Below are positions 18,825 through 29,345 of a DNA stretch of 30,380 nt, piece by piece. The translations under genes were made by a program, and so were the position numbers. The notes beneath the pieces were generated by a model. That model ran no database searches. It was not told the origin of the DNA and saw nothing but the letters and a program-made list of their open reading frames with translations. Positions within the stretch are counted from its first letter, which is position 1; every line of letters begins with the position of its first letter. The stretch comes from Coptodactyla brooksi (Eukaryota > Arthropoda > Insecta > Coleoptera > Scarabaeidae): assembly GCA_033557675.1 (NCBI GenBank), contig JAWQRM010000112.1, forward strand, positions 1 to 30,380, in the 5' to 3' direction.

Positions 18825-18890
18825 CAGGGAATCGAACCTGCGACCTATACTTTCATGACAGACGCTCTTACCGTCTGAACTACGTGGCCT
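18825..18890 (-). ncRNA. tRNA-like sequence, SINE head or tRNA pseudogene
   Basis: On the minus strand it has an A box (TAGTTCAGACGG) and a perfect B box (GGTTCGATTCC, 18828-18838 on the plus strand) at tRNA spacing. The T stem is nearly complete (GCAGG with CCTGT). The 5' and 3' acceptor arms do not pair and the anticodon stem is poor, so a functional tRNA is unlikely. Internal promoters for RNA polymerase III may persist. Confidence 0.65.
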
Positions 18891-19081
18891 ACCCACTCTT
18901 CAGAAAATCATCCTCTCGTTTTCCCGTTCAAAACCCGAACAAATGCACCTCACCGCATGTATTCATTAAACAAGTATATATTAATAACTTATAAGGAAAC
19001 GAAATATAGATGTGGGTGCGACAGTTTAGGTTCTTCGGGCGGGAAAAACAAGAGGACGATTTTCTAGAGAGTAAGTCAGCT

Positions 19082-19152
19082 ACTGCATACCTCAGATGGT
19101 GAATGCGTCTGCCATGAAAACAGAGGTCGCAGGTTCGATTCCTGCTTAGGGA
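19082..19152 (+). ncRNA. tRNA-like sequence, second copy
   Basis: The B box GGTTCGATTCC (19132-19142) lies within a perfect 5-bp T stem (GCAGG/CCTGC). The anticodon arm TCTG...CAGA pairs around CCATGAAAA. The A box is degenerate (TACCTCAGATGG). The acceptor arm does not pair. Same family as the minus-strand copy at 18825-18890; a SINE-like repeat rather than a working tRNA. Confidence 0.65.
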
Positions 19153-19175
19153 TCAATTGTTTTCTTGTTTAATTA

Positions 19176-20949
19176 AAAAGTATAAAATTTTATATCTAGA
19201 CGAAACGCCTACGAAATAACAACAAATTCATATGAACATCAGATATTCCTTTTACATGGGTAGAATATAATTTTATGGTTTCTAAAATTCACTGCGTTGT
19301 CTGTTAATATTCGTTGATGCAGATATGTTTTAATTAATTGAAAGTTTTGAAATGTTCAGTATTTCAAATTAGCTTTTATTGTAGTTAACCTGCTCATAAC
19401 GCAATTTCTTATTAGCTTGTTAATGAAATGTTCTTTGTGTTTAATTAGAAAATCAATTTCTGCCTTTAACAATATAGTTGTTAAATAGAGATATATCTTC
19501 TACAGGTTTTTAATTACATATAATAATTAAATTTAATATAATATTTTAAATAAAAATTAATTTTATTACTTTTCATGAAATAAATTGCTAGACTAACCGT
19601 AACATGTGGAACACCTATCCTACATGTTACGATACCCTTTTGTATAATACATGAAAATTACGACATTTGCCTTAGATATTTAGTAGTTAACATTTACGTT
19701 ATATTGAAGGTTGTACGATGTTTTTCATTTTCTTTAAGATATAATATTGCAGTAACAATAAGATGTACTCACCCAGATATTCTTCCAGTAGGTTCCTATA
19801 CACAATTTGTACAAATTTAACGACGATAGCTTTTGCAATAAGTTATTTGAATCGGCCGATAACCCAAGTCTATCCAGATATACATTTCTTTCCTATTCAA
19901 CACTTACTTAAATTTAACGTAATTTTGAAGAGTGTTTGAAAGGATAGTTTGGCAAACTGAATTTACGTCAGAAACAATCATTTATTTGAGGTATCGAACA
20001 TTTATTAAGGTAGTAATTAACGTTAATTTTAATATATTAAATATATTTACTAGGTTTCAATTACAATTCAAATCACACGAATACTTCCTGTATCACATCT
20101 TAATTGCTAACTTACTTCCTTGCCTCTAATTGAAATGATTGCCTAATGGCAATACGTTTTCGATTGTCTCTACATAATAGACATTGTCTTCTGCGATTGT
20201 AGACACTTCAAGAGTATTTCTTTGTTGGTCGATTATCGCGTTTGATAATCGCGTGCGCATGTAAAGCGGACCAATTACATCTTGCATTGGCGGTGAGTGT
20301 CATTATTAGTTTATTGCAACTGCCTAGAAATACTTGATAAGATATCTTGTCTATTTGTAGGTGCTGTCACACAGATAACGCAATTTATTGTTTCAAATTA
20401 TACATATAGAATACAGATCCATATGTATGCAGAATTATTTTAAGTATTTCAATATTTTCTATTTATTACACATAACCTAACCTTCGCAGCTGAAGGCAAT
20501 ACATAATAATTGATTATTTTAGATAGTTCGTCCACGAAAACTGTCATGAGGACGTCTCTTCCTTGGCGATTCAAGTTAAGAACCATGTTTTCAAAACTTT
20601 TGTGTTTGCAGCCGCTTTTGACTAGAATTTTATTGTATGCGTAGAAGTTACAGATGTTAAAGATCCGAACAGAAAGTCTATGTAGTGACACGCACTACAA
20701 CGTGTATAAAAATGTGTACAATTTCAGTGTGCACACGACATTTGCTATGTTAACTCGTCAAAATTGGAACATATTAAAACAACACGATCGATCAACTCTA
20801 AATTTTATTAAGTAATGAACATGTCAGATTTGACATTGATGAAAGATTTTTACCATTTTGCAAATTTCTACATTTTGAAAATAAGGAAATGTGACATTTG
20901 CAAGCAAAATGACGAAAATTCAAAATGTGAAAACTATTCAGCATAAATA
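19176..20949. other. No confident gene; small inverted repeats
   Basis: CGTAACATGT (19598-19607) and ACATGTTACG (19622-19631) form an exact 10-bp hairpin. CGATTATC/GATAATCG near 20233-20254 is another short one. 20850-20935 contains CATTTTGCAAAT with an inverse ATTTGCAAGCAAAATG, an imperfect fold-back. The 80-codon minus-strand open stretch at 20449-20691 has no recognised motif. Confidence 0.4.
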
Positions 20950-21725
20950 TACCGAGTTTGTAAAAATCTTTATTTATTCATCAATAAATTGTCCCCATCA
21001 AGCTAGTCGTAATAAGATATAATGCATCAGCGCTTTTTCCAATCTTCGAAGCACTTCTGAATAGAACTTTTTGATGTGACTCTTAGCTTCTTCAACGATT
21101 CTGTCTTCATCTACTCAATATTAGTTAAACTTCGTCCTTTCATGCTTTTTTTCATCTTAGGGAATAGGAAGCAGTCGCATGGGAGCATATTCGGCGAATA
21201 CGGAGACTGATGCATTACACCTGTACCGAACTTGGCCAAAAATTCACGAACAGGCAATGAATTGGATGTGTAGAACAAAGGATGTAGAACTTTCCGGTAA
21301 TACTTCTTCAACAGAACCTGAACAAAAGTCAGCAGAACCTTTACATTCGTTCAAACTTGACGACCTTTTTCCGGTCTTGGCTCTTTAGGATGCTTTTATT
21401 GGAAGAGTCGGGTTTTAATTTCTTAGTTTCGTTATCAGTTATAATCCGTTTGAGCAGATCTGGATGGTCGTTGACTTTACTCAGCAACTCCTGAGCAGTA
21501 TGCGTTCGGCTCTACTTTTGGTTACAATTCAACGTCAGAACAAATAATTTTGCTACCACACATCTCAAAACTTCCGCTAAAATTGCTTAGAATGAGCGAA
21601 ATAATATACCAACATCATTAATAACCTCTCTGATAGAGATTCGACAGTTGTCCAGAATCACTTTGTTTTCTTCTTCGACATTCATTTGTAAACGTTTGTT
21701 TACAAAGCACTTTGTTCCTTTTTTT
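20950..21725 (-). pseudogene. Mariner-like transposase with internal deletions
   Basis: Minus-strand reading gives NVEEENKVILDNCRISIREV followed by INDVGILF near 21690-21610 (second HTH). RTHTAQELLSKVNDHPDLLK follows near 21510-21450 with RIITDNET (first catalytic Asp region GDE, here DNE). After a gap come LPVREFLAKFGTGVMHQSPY then SPNMLPCDCFLFPKMKK (21260-21150, the C-D-C-F-L-F Asp being the third catalytic residue), MKGRSLTNIE, and KSSIQKCFEDWKKR (about 21030-21065). The HHDNAPAH block with the second Asp is deleted. The pattern is that of SETMAR/GVQW-like mariner transposases common in insects. Terminal repeats were not identified. Confidence 0.8.
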
Positions 21726-22811
21726 CCACAAGTAACCTTTTAGAGAGCCAACAATAATGTAAGCATCCAATACGGCTACATGCTTCTTAAATTATTATTA
21801 GATAATTGTCCAAAATTATCCCCAATATAATTATCAAAATAATTATAGGGGCATATTTTTGAAATTCAATTTTTGCTATGAGAAAAATGTGTTTTCGGCG
21901 AACTATCACTTCGGTCTTATTAAACAGGATATCGAAATAAATAATATTAAATACCGACATAAACTCTAAAATCACTTCATTAGAAGAATTTGATTGAGAT
22001 GAGCCTGATGATAGAAATAAAATATATTTTCCCTCTTACTTACCAACTTAATAGGGGAACTTCAATTTGGCGTACAAAAATGCTTATAAAAATCTTTATA
22101 AAAGTTACTGGGCTTTTAAAAATCGGGAAAACATAGTACATTAAAACCACGTATTAAATTTGCTATCTTATTTTTAGAATCATCGCGCTTTATCGGTCGA
22201 TTTCTATTTTCACGATTTCTAGAAATTGAACGATATATCGGTTAACGTTAAATTGGTTCCAATAATTTAGATAGATAATTATATATAGATAATTTAGTGT
22301 TATATAGATAATAACATATAATACTTTATATAGATATAAAACAATCATAATTTTATTCCAGCACAAATTTGTTGGCATATTTCTAAAAAACGTGTATACG
22401 GTATTGAAGGTTAAATCACATGGTTTCATTCGTATTTCAGTGAATAAATATCAAAATAACCCATAAATTATGTTTAAGGATAAATTTGCCAAATTTAGAA
22501 GATTATCATTATAAATCGGTCGCATACATGCACAAAATAATTCGGCAGATACATTTTCTGTAGCAATTTGCATGTAAACAATCTGAAATCAATCTGCAAT
22601 AAACCTACTTTTTTACGCTGATATAGCATCGTCTGATGACCTAACAAGATCTCCTGATCTCAATCACTTGTCACTTCGAATATTTAATTATTAAAATAGT
22701 ATACTTATCCTTATAGAATAATGTTTTTATTACTAACATCTAAACATATTAACATAAACTAGTTCGTCTTTTAATGTGGAAAGAATAACTTGCGCCAACT
22801 AAGGTTATGCT
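21726..22811. other. No gene seen; AT-rich simple repeats
   Basis: 22260-22345 is a degenerate TATATAGATAAT-type tandem region. 21815-21850 is a partial palindrome (CCCCAATATAATTAT and ATAATTATAGGGG). No coding homology. Confidence 0.45.
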
Positions 22812-23264
22812 GTGGGTGACCCATTCCAAATGTTCATGCCAAAAATCTCAGCACCAGCATATGTACAACATCAATCTCGTCTATTAATACCGTTTGTCCA
22901 CAAATATGAACAATTGCAAGAATCTCAAAATAGGCGAACGTGCAACCGTTTGATTCCAAGGTTGCGCTCGGTTTTGGTCTCCTTACCCACTTGTAAGAGA
23001 ACAACAATGCTACATACATCCATCTGTACGTGCATACGTAGGTACGTATTTCTCTTCGCTTGGCAAGGGCACCTATGTATGCCCCAAACGCCGCGTTCAT
23101 GTCGTAAGACAATAAACAATAACATCACATCTCGTGCCATATTCGCCTGGTGCCGCGATGAATATTCAAGGATCCTTTTGCTTGACTGTCCGCTTTATAT
23201 AACCGAAAGCAACAAACAACACCATAAATTTTGCAACACGTGTCACGAGGCGCGCACACAATGA
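22812..23264 (+). other. 150-codon open stretch, probably not a gene
   Basis: Met-initiated and less AT-rich than its flanks, but two open stretches on the minus strand cover much of the same DNA. The predicted peptide is rich in Arg, Cys and Gln with no domain, signal peptide or membrane segment that I recognise. It could be a relic of a GC-richer repeat or an unrecognised exon. I found no supporting splice sites or homology. Confidence 0.15.
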
Positions 23265-24959
23265 CACTCGAAGAAACTGTGACAGGCTGCTGGAGATGCT
23301 CAAGTTCGACTTAAGCGGCATCTAATTAGAAATGGACGACGATCTTCACTGGCCCCTTTCTAGGGCATACTTGTCTATGTATAGTCTCGAATTCTAATAG
23401 ATTCTCTACACGTGTTTAGTTCAAGGAATCATTTTTAACAAAGGAGTCTGCGGAAGACAATCGAAGTTAGTGAATAGATTTGATTATTCCATATTAGGTA
23501 CCAAGACTAAATGTGGTAGGAGCGAAGTCAATGACTTCTATTGATGTTCGAAAACTATTTAAATTTAGAGAACCCATTTCGCATTATAGCATACACATTT
23601 ACGTGATTAGGCTATTATATCTCTGTTTAAAATTATATCCCAGAGAATAGCTACTTTTACATTGAAACCTGCAACCTATTACAATTGCAGTAGAGACTTG
23701 AACATGAACATTTTTAGAAAAATATAATTCCTTCTTCAGATGGAAATGTAACATTAGTAACAACATGGTAAGCCTGATTCTGAAACTTTGTAGTATATGC
23801 ATATAATTAAATCATAATGATAACGACCCATGAGTAATAGTAATGATTGATGCACAAAAGAAGGTTCGAATCGAAGAAGTGTACTTTCGGCAATTTATCC
23901 AACCATTTTTGGGTCTACTGTCCAATAGAAATAACCATCATTACATGGTTCTATTGATTATGGTTATTTTATATATTAATACTATCATCCTCGTAAATGT
24001 TCATGGAGATGAATTTGCATGAACCGTATTTACATTTTTTGCAGTACTCTTCATGCAGTATCTCTAGGTATGCCGATATCCAGCTCTATTTGCCTAATAG
24101 AGATTGATGGATTCCAATGTAGCCAAAACAATATTTTCTCTAGTATCATTATCTATAGTAGTAAATGAAAGGTGTACCCAAAGAATAGAGTGATTAGTGC
24201 TCTTATCAGGCCTGACGAGAGGGGGAGGGTGATAAGATGATTCCCCGAGCCCGGAGAGCTTTAGGAAGCCCGGATATTCGAAATAGAATAATAAGTTTCC
24301 CTACCTCACCAAGAGTTAAAAAATAACTAATTGTAAGTAACTAATAAATTATTTACTTTTCACCTCATAACCACAACATAAACAAAACATGACAATAAAA
24401 TAATATAAACTTCACTATCGACGCTACTGTATCATGTCATTGTTTTACACCCATAAAAATTGAGATAAGTGACCGCCAACGTGCGATTTTGCTTTGTGGG
24501 AAAATTACATAAGGTTGCCAGCTGCCGGCTTTGGTTTGAAATAGATTGCTCATAGATGAATAAAGTGTCAAATTGCTCAACATTCCCGAAAATGCATTTT
24601 ATGGAACCAAAATGCATTTTCTGGAATTTTGAGCTTTTGGGAAGAGGTTATAATTCTACTATAACCTCTAGGATACTATTTTGTTTTTAGAAGAAACAGG
24701 TTTAGTACTAAAAAGGAAAGTGTCACAACTGACACTCATCCATTTCGATGCAGTTTGGTACAGCCATACAATGCACAAGGTATACATATTTTTATGTATA
24801 TATTATTTTTATAATGGAAGGATAAGGTATACATATTTTTTATATGTGCTCTAAAGGCCCCTGGGGCGACTAATAAGGGTTGCAACATTGGATTCTATAT
24901 TACTAACTTAATTTTTTGTAAAACGTTATTTATTCAGCACATTGCTAACAATAATTAAA
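23265..24959. other. No gene seen; short repeats
   Basis: 24205-24285 is a small GC-rich patch (GGGGGAGGGTGATAAGATGA and GAGCCCGGAGAGC). AGAGGTTATA (24643-24652) and TATAACCTCT (24660-24669) form an exact 10-bp hairpin. AAGGTATACATATTTTT occurs twice (near 24778 and 24826). TGCTCTAAAGGCCCCTGGGG near 24846 precedes the transposon relic to the right and could be part of its terminus. No coding homology. Confidence 0.4.
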
Positions 24960-26273
24960 ATCATGAAAAGATCATTAAACACTGGGATTGTTTACACCAA
25001 GCGCATGTTATAACAGCTATATCCCCACAAATATCACATGTTGGCTTCTCACTCGAAAAGCAAACCTCGCATTCACTTGCAAACCATACATATTTAAAAT
25101 CATTGATAAACTGAGGAGAGCACAGTTTCGTTATGCATTAGAGATTGCAATTTTAAGATATTATTCCGCTGATGTAAATTGACATCATATTGGTAAAGAA
25201 TAACTTCAGAAATTCTTCTAATAAAATTTTTCCATATCCTAAAGCCAAATACATCAAGAAGCTGAATTTGATCTGTTGTACCTGCAAGTATAGACGGATG
25301 TTTAAAATTAGTACCTGATGGAACTATTTTACTAATAATGTCAATACAGTGGCTATTCCGAGAATCCAATAATAGTAATGATTTCGATCTAGTAGTTAGA
25401 AAATATACATTTTGTAGTCAACTCTTCATGTGTTCTGAAGTTAACTTTCCAGACTTTGATGCCAAAATGAATATATCATCTGCTTTGTATTTGATTTTAA
25501 CATTGTATTTGCTGCCCTCGGTCCAAAGGTGCCAGAGGTTTCTTTTAACACGATTAAAAGTGGAAAAGGAAATCTGCTGATATGATAGGTTGAATTGTAC
25601 AGCTATGCGTTGTAGATGACAGCGACTGGACTACACTTTCTACACTTTCAACGCCTAAATCACTTAAAGTTCTTCCTGAATGGAGTTCCAAGTTAAAACC
25701 GCTCTGATCTGAATTACAGATATCTCAGGGCCATATATTTGAATTTGTTTTTGAGATATAAATTTTGTAATTTTTCTGCTCACCAACCTATTTGCTGTTT
25801 TAAAGCGTCGCATCCAGCTATGAGGTACCGTGAACTGTTGAGGAGACGAATTCTTTTCATTTCTAGATTATATAGCTCATCTGCGGATATCGATGCCATG
25901 TAATGATAATTTGTTATGTAGAGCGGCTATAATTTCTGCCATTTTTTCTCGGTATGTTCCTTTTTCCTCAATATATTTCGCCCACCCATATAATTGTTTC
26001 ATTGATGTTACTTTTGGGTATCTAAGTTTAACGGTTTTTAATTTCAAATATCCTTTCTTCGCAACTTGTCCAGTAATTTACTGCCGCCAGTTTATAATCA
26101 TAATCGATGTCATCCTTCAATGGACAATGATCTTCTGGTAAATTTTCGCTTGTTTCCTGCACCTCAATAATATACTGACTGTCATCAATTGTGTTGGTTG
26201 TGATTAAAATACGTTCTATTCTTTCCTTCAAAATCACTTCCGCTTCATTCACTGCAGCGTCGGCAATATTCAT
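24960..26273 (-). pseudogene. pogo/Tigger-like (CENP-B type) DDE transposase, nearly full length but decayed
   Basis: Minus strand. The N-terminal part is open from the Met at 26271-26273 and acidic, reading NLPEDHCPLKDD, then KLAAVNYWTS (HTH entry). After a frameshift comes KQLYGWAKYIEEKGTYREKM followed by AEIIAALHNKL (about 25990-25900, HTH region), then PHSWMRRFKTANRLVSRKIT (about 25830-25770, second HTH). The catalytic part reads SDQSGFNLEL near 25700 (first Asp), LLIVLKETSGTFGPRAANTM near 25540-25480, LLLLDSRNSH near 25370 (second Asp) and AGTTDQIQLLDVFGFRIWKN near 25285-25225 (third Asp in QxLDV). A Cys-rich tail follows near 25050-24980 (CDICG, then CAWCKQSQC). Multiple stops; termini not resolved. 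Confidence 0.8.
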
Positions 26274-26439
26274 AAAATTAAAAAAGTTTAGTAGTTTAGC
26301 CAGTTTAGAATGTTAAGTGGATTGATTAGAACCATTGTTCCTGTTTGTTGCTTTGAAACTGAAATCTGCCAAGTATGTACATATGCACATATCACATGTA
26401 CATATACTAGACGGACAAATTAAATTTAACATGGATCGT

Positions 26440-26509
26440 AGTTAAAGTTGAGGATTTGGAACCGTTGGCTTTATAACAAAGTAAACACGAAGTCACCACT
26501 ACGCCAAAA
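26440..26509. mobile_element. Penelope terminal arm
   Basis: TTTGGAACCGTTGGCTTTAT, then AACAAAGTAAAC, then TCACCACTACGCCAAAA. This is the reverse complement of the 3' arm of the hammerhead copy near 6725-6790 and similar to the 5' arm at 3815-3861. Because the arms on both sides of the core are inverse copies, orientation cannot be told from this piece alone. It joins the GIY-YIG reading frame directly. Confidence 0.65.
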
Positions 26510-26749
26510 GTTAGCTGTACTGATTGTGATAAAAAATATGTTAGGCAAACTAGAAAGTCACTCAAAACAAGGTTTAAAGAGCACATGGCTCACTTAAGGT
26601 ATGGTCGTACCGAAGAATCTAGCGGCACTGAACATGCTTTCAACAGCAACCACAGGATAAGTGTAGAAAACGTAAAACTGCTTAGAAATGCATCCAACAA
26701 TAACTCATTGGATTCATCGGTCTCCTATTGGTTGCGAAAAACCAATTAA
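26510..26749 (+). pseudogene. Penelope-like GIY-YIG endonuclease, C-terminal fragment
   Basis: An open 79-codon frame ending in TAA: VSCTDCDKKYVRQTRKSLKT, then RFKEHMAHLRYGRTEESSGT, then EHAFNSNHRISVENVKLLRN. CxxCxKxYxGQTxRSLKTRxKEH is the hallmark of the GIY-YIG domain in canonical Penelope elements, which nicks target DNA during insertion. The catalytic Arg of the TRFKEH helix is present. The Gly of YIG is changed to Arg (YVR), and the leading GIY strand is missing at the junction with the terminal arm. Orphan fragment, with the nearest PLE RT 14 kb away. Confidence 0.85.
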
Positions 26750-26848
26750 GAAACAATGAAGCGTCACCTTTTTAATATATATAGCGTCTTATGTTAGTCA
26801 GTAGTTAGTCGAATCTCGATCTCACCTCGGTGAGAGACATATGCGATC

Positions 26849-27835
26849 TTGCGAACTGCAATTTTTATTGCAATCGAGAGAGAATTCCATTCCGAGTGTT
26901 TTTACTACAGAGCGAGCCGGCAGCCCCGGAACGATAAGGCGTACAACGACCCCCTTCAAGGCAAACCTGAAGCCACCCTGGCTGACTTTCAGGATGGACC
27001 TACAATAGAAGAACCAGAAACTCATGAAGATGAAGAAGACACCGACCCCGAAGAAGATGTCCCGTGGTTGATCCCACGAAAACCCGCAGCGCAGGTCACC
27101 AAAGCCGCAACAGAGCCGTTGGACACGGCTAATCGTTTTACCTCGTTGGAAGACTAAGAAATGGAGAAGATGGAGACCACCACCGCCCCCACTAGGAAGC
27201 CCAAAAGATCACCACCCAGGACTTTAAGAATTTTCATAAGAAGATGACGGACAGGAATGCCAAAGGTTGCCAGATCATCTACAATGCAAAGGAGATAATT
27301 GTCAGGACCACCACGGAAGAAGACCATGCAGCCACCATCGAGCTGTTACGAACATTGAACTTCGAGATGTTCACGCACTGCACCGGCGGAGAAGAGGAAG
27401 AAGACCATCATAAAAGCCGCCCCTTTCACCACCCCCGAGGATGTGGTGAGAATTTTCAAGGAGAACAACATCAACATCGAGAAATGTATCAAGCTGAAGG
27501 GCAAGAGCGAATACGCCTGTTCGATCTTGCTCAAGTACAACAAGAACATGGATAAAGTCCACAAGGTGAAGTACATCGACAATGTGTTGATATGCCATCA
27601 GCACTACGTAAAGAAGGACCAGTACACGCAGTGTCCTCGATGTCAGGAGTACGGGCACGGAAGCTCGTATTGCAGTCAAAACGAACGATGCACGAAATGC
27701 GCCAAGGACCACCGCACGGAGACCTGCAAGAAAGCAAGCACCACGCCAGCGAAGTGCGCCAACTGCGGATCGGACCACCCAGCCAACTACAAAGGATGCG
27801 TCGCGTTTCTCGCCTACCTCGACAAGATCCAGTAA
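26849..27835 (+). pseudogene. Jockey-type ORF1 (Gag-like) with zinc knuckles, frameshifted
   Basis: Three overlapping frames join into one ORF1. 26849-27157 is an acidic N-terminal part ending NRFTSLED (typical of Jockey ORF1). From about 27244 to 27378 comes the RNA-binding part, MTDRNAKGCQIIYNAKEIIV then TTTEEDHAATIELLRTLNF. From about 27379 to 27835 comes APAEKRKKTIIKAAPFTTPE, VVRIFKENNINIEKCIKLKG and the knuckles CPRCQEYGHGSSYC (CX2CX4HX4C), CTKCAKDHRTETC and CANCGSDHPANYKGC, ending FLAYLDKIQ then TAA at 27833-27835. It would bind element RNA as a nucleoprotein. A stop after 27157 and two frame changes break it. It is GC-richer and better preserved than its neighbours, so probably a younger insertion. 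ORF2 is absent. Confidence 0.9.
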
Positions 27836-28140
27836 CTCTTATGACTAATAAAAAAACGGATTTTGCTCAAAACATGCACGTAAATAGATATTTTAAAGAC
27901 TGCCATCGTAATCACTGAAAATTTTGAAATATTTTTTGTGTAAAGTATTTTACACCACTATATTTTAGTCTCCTAAAATATAGTGGTGGGAGAACGCCAA
28001 TTTTTTTTAAATTTTAATAGCAATAACTCTGCTATATAAACCTCCTCCAAATCTATTTTACCGTGATAAATAGAGGGCACTTTTTGACATTTCAACAATT
28101 ATAAAGCATTACCATAAAAATGTTAAATAGCGCGATAAAC
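27836..28140. other. No gene; contains the 27953 hairpin
   Basis: AT-rich sequence after the ORF1 stop. ATAGTGGTGGGAGAACGCCAATTTT (split by the hairpin arm, near 27980-28003) resembles the ATAGTGGTGGCAATTTT of the Penelope arm at 11493, so part of it may be Penelope-derived. Confidence 0.35.
27953..27988. repeat. Perfect 16-bp hairpin with 4-base loop
   Basis: CACCACTATATTTTAG (27953-27968) and its exact inverse (27973-27988) flank TCTC. The arm sequence is close to the ACCACTAC terminal motif of the Penelope segments. Two such ends joined head to head with the core lost would explain it. Confidence 0.8.
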
Positions 28141-28144
28141 CAAG

Positions 28145-28187
28145 AGAGAACATACCAAAAAAGAGATACTTTTTTGGTATGTTCTCT
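28145..28187. repeat. Perfect 18-bp hairpin between GTTAAATAG direct repeats
   Basis: AGAGAACATACCAAAAAA (28145-28162) and its exact inverse (28170-28187) surround a 7-base loop. GTTAAATAG occurs at 28122-28130 and 28192-28200, so a 61-base unit is bracketed by a 9-base direct repeat, as expected of a very small inserted element with a target duplication. Confidence 0.75.
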
Positions 28188-28219
28188 TTTAGTTAAATAG
28201 AGGACGAAATTCTTAAAAA

Positions 28220-29345
28220 GTCAGCGCAAACCGCAACTTCCTATGTTCTTTCTAACCAGAGATATTAATAAAACAACTAGCATTGTCTATATCTGTAGCA
28301 CGAGAATTTGCAATGATGGAGCATGTAAAACATTTATAGAACTAGGGACACGATTTACAAGTAGTTATCGTAATCTCATTAATGGCGTCCTAAATGTTCG
28401 TCCTAAATGTGCGTCCTGTGTAGACCAAACTGCAGTCTCTACTTCTGCCATTGAAATAGTTTGTAGACAGTCCCTTATTCGCCCAATCATGTTATCCCTT
28501 GTAGTGGCTCTGGTTGCAAAAACTGTATCTTTCACTCGACCTCACAAATAGAAGTGGAAATATGGAAATATGCCACCCCGTCCTATCCATCCACCAGGGT
28601 AGGTGGTATCTTAGAACTACCGCACATTTACCGCAAATTAAGTTGGACAACCATCATGTTGGAACAGGATTTGTTGTCGAATTCCAAGGGGCACTTCCTC
28701 TAACGAAATCGGCAATTCCTCTCTTAAAAACTACTTCTGGACCAACAGTGCATATTATGGAGATTCACAACGCCATTGCTATGAAAAGTAGCCTCATTTG
28801 TCCACAATATTCGTGAAAGTTGCAATGATCTAGTCTTCGATCAAAATCCTCAGCGGTCAATTCCTGGTGCAGGACTGAATGATATGGGTGTACAATTTAT
28901 TCAACAGAACACTACTGGAATTTGAGGAAAAAGCATTAATTTTTTAAGAACATAAATTAATGCTTGTGAACTGCCATTGGGCAGTTAATTGCCTACCTTT
29001 GCTCCTTGAAAATGTTTTGAACGGTGGTTCGAGATATTCCCAGGTCTTGTGCAATAGCTTTCGTAGTTAGGTGAGGATTAAACTCCACATAAGCTAAAAT
29101 ATTAATAATGTTTTCTTCGGTGCGATCCCTGCGTTGTTTGCGGCAAATAGGAAGATGTACGTTTCCGATTGTTTCCGCGAACGATGAATGACTGAAACAA
29201 TCACTTTTTTACTGGGGTGGCGTCTATCAGGATATTGCTGTGCATATATTGTGGCAGCAATTGTAGCATTTCTCATTGACTCAAAATAAACTCCTACCAT
29301 GTCAAATGACACTTCGCTCGTATAAAGCATTTTGAAAGAAAGCAA
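28220..29345 (-). pseudogene. Mariner-superfamily transposase, full-length relic
   Basis: Minus strand. FDMVGVYFESMRNATIAATI then YAQQYPDRRHPSKKVI (29310-29210) is the N-terminal HTH with the YPDRRHPS signature. Frameshifted NPHLTTKAIAQDLGISRTTVQ-like residues follow near 29085-29020. HPYHSVLHQELTAEDFDRRL then DHCNF is near 28890-28830. WTNEATFHSNGVVNLHNMHC is near 28800-28740; the first catalytic Asp (usually TDEATF) is Asn here. LFQHDGCP near 28655 keeps the second Asp. GRIRDCLQTISMAEVETAVW is near 28480-28420. The segment with the third Asp (normally PRSPDLTPLDFFLWG) is deleted near 28560. Inactive. Confidence 0.8.

Larger units (their letters stand above)
18787..19175. repeat. Inverted pair of tRNA-derived (SINE-like) repeats
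   Basis: 18787-18920 (read as minus strand) and about 19035-19175 (plus strand) are diverged copies facing each other around a roughly 100-base spacer. Shared stretches include the B-box region, CATGAAA/CATGGCAGACGC-type sequence, an AGAAAATC(A/G)TCCTCT segment followed by GTTTTCCCG on the outer tRNA side, and an AAGAAAA/TTTTCTT tract past the tRNA 3' end. The pair can form a long hairpin. Confidence 0.75.

Noticed and set aside
18825..18890. Functional tRNA gene
   Set aside because: A and B boxes are present, but the acceptor arm does not pair and the anticodon stem is poor.
22640..22647. Another CTGATGA hammerhead core
   Set aside because: No GAAA at the right distance and no flanking stems. 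The same holds for the CTGATGA at 3955.
22812..23264. Host gene of 150 residues
   Set aside because: No homology, no splice or promoter support, and overlapping open frames on the other strand.
27346..27778. Minus-strand open stretches of up to 135 codons
   Set aside because: Antisense to the zinc-knuckle ORF1; open because the region is GC-rich.
28243..28816. Two plus-strand open stretches of 102 and 100 codons
   Set aside because: They are antisense to the mariner-superfamily transposase relic, whose motifs read on minus.
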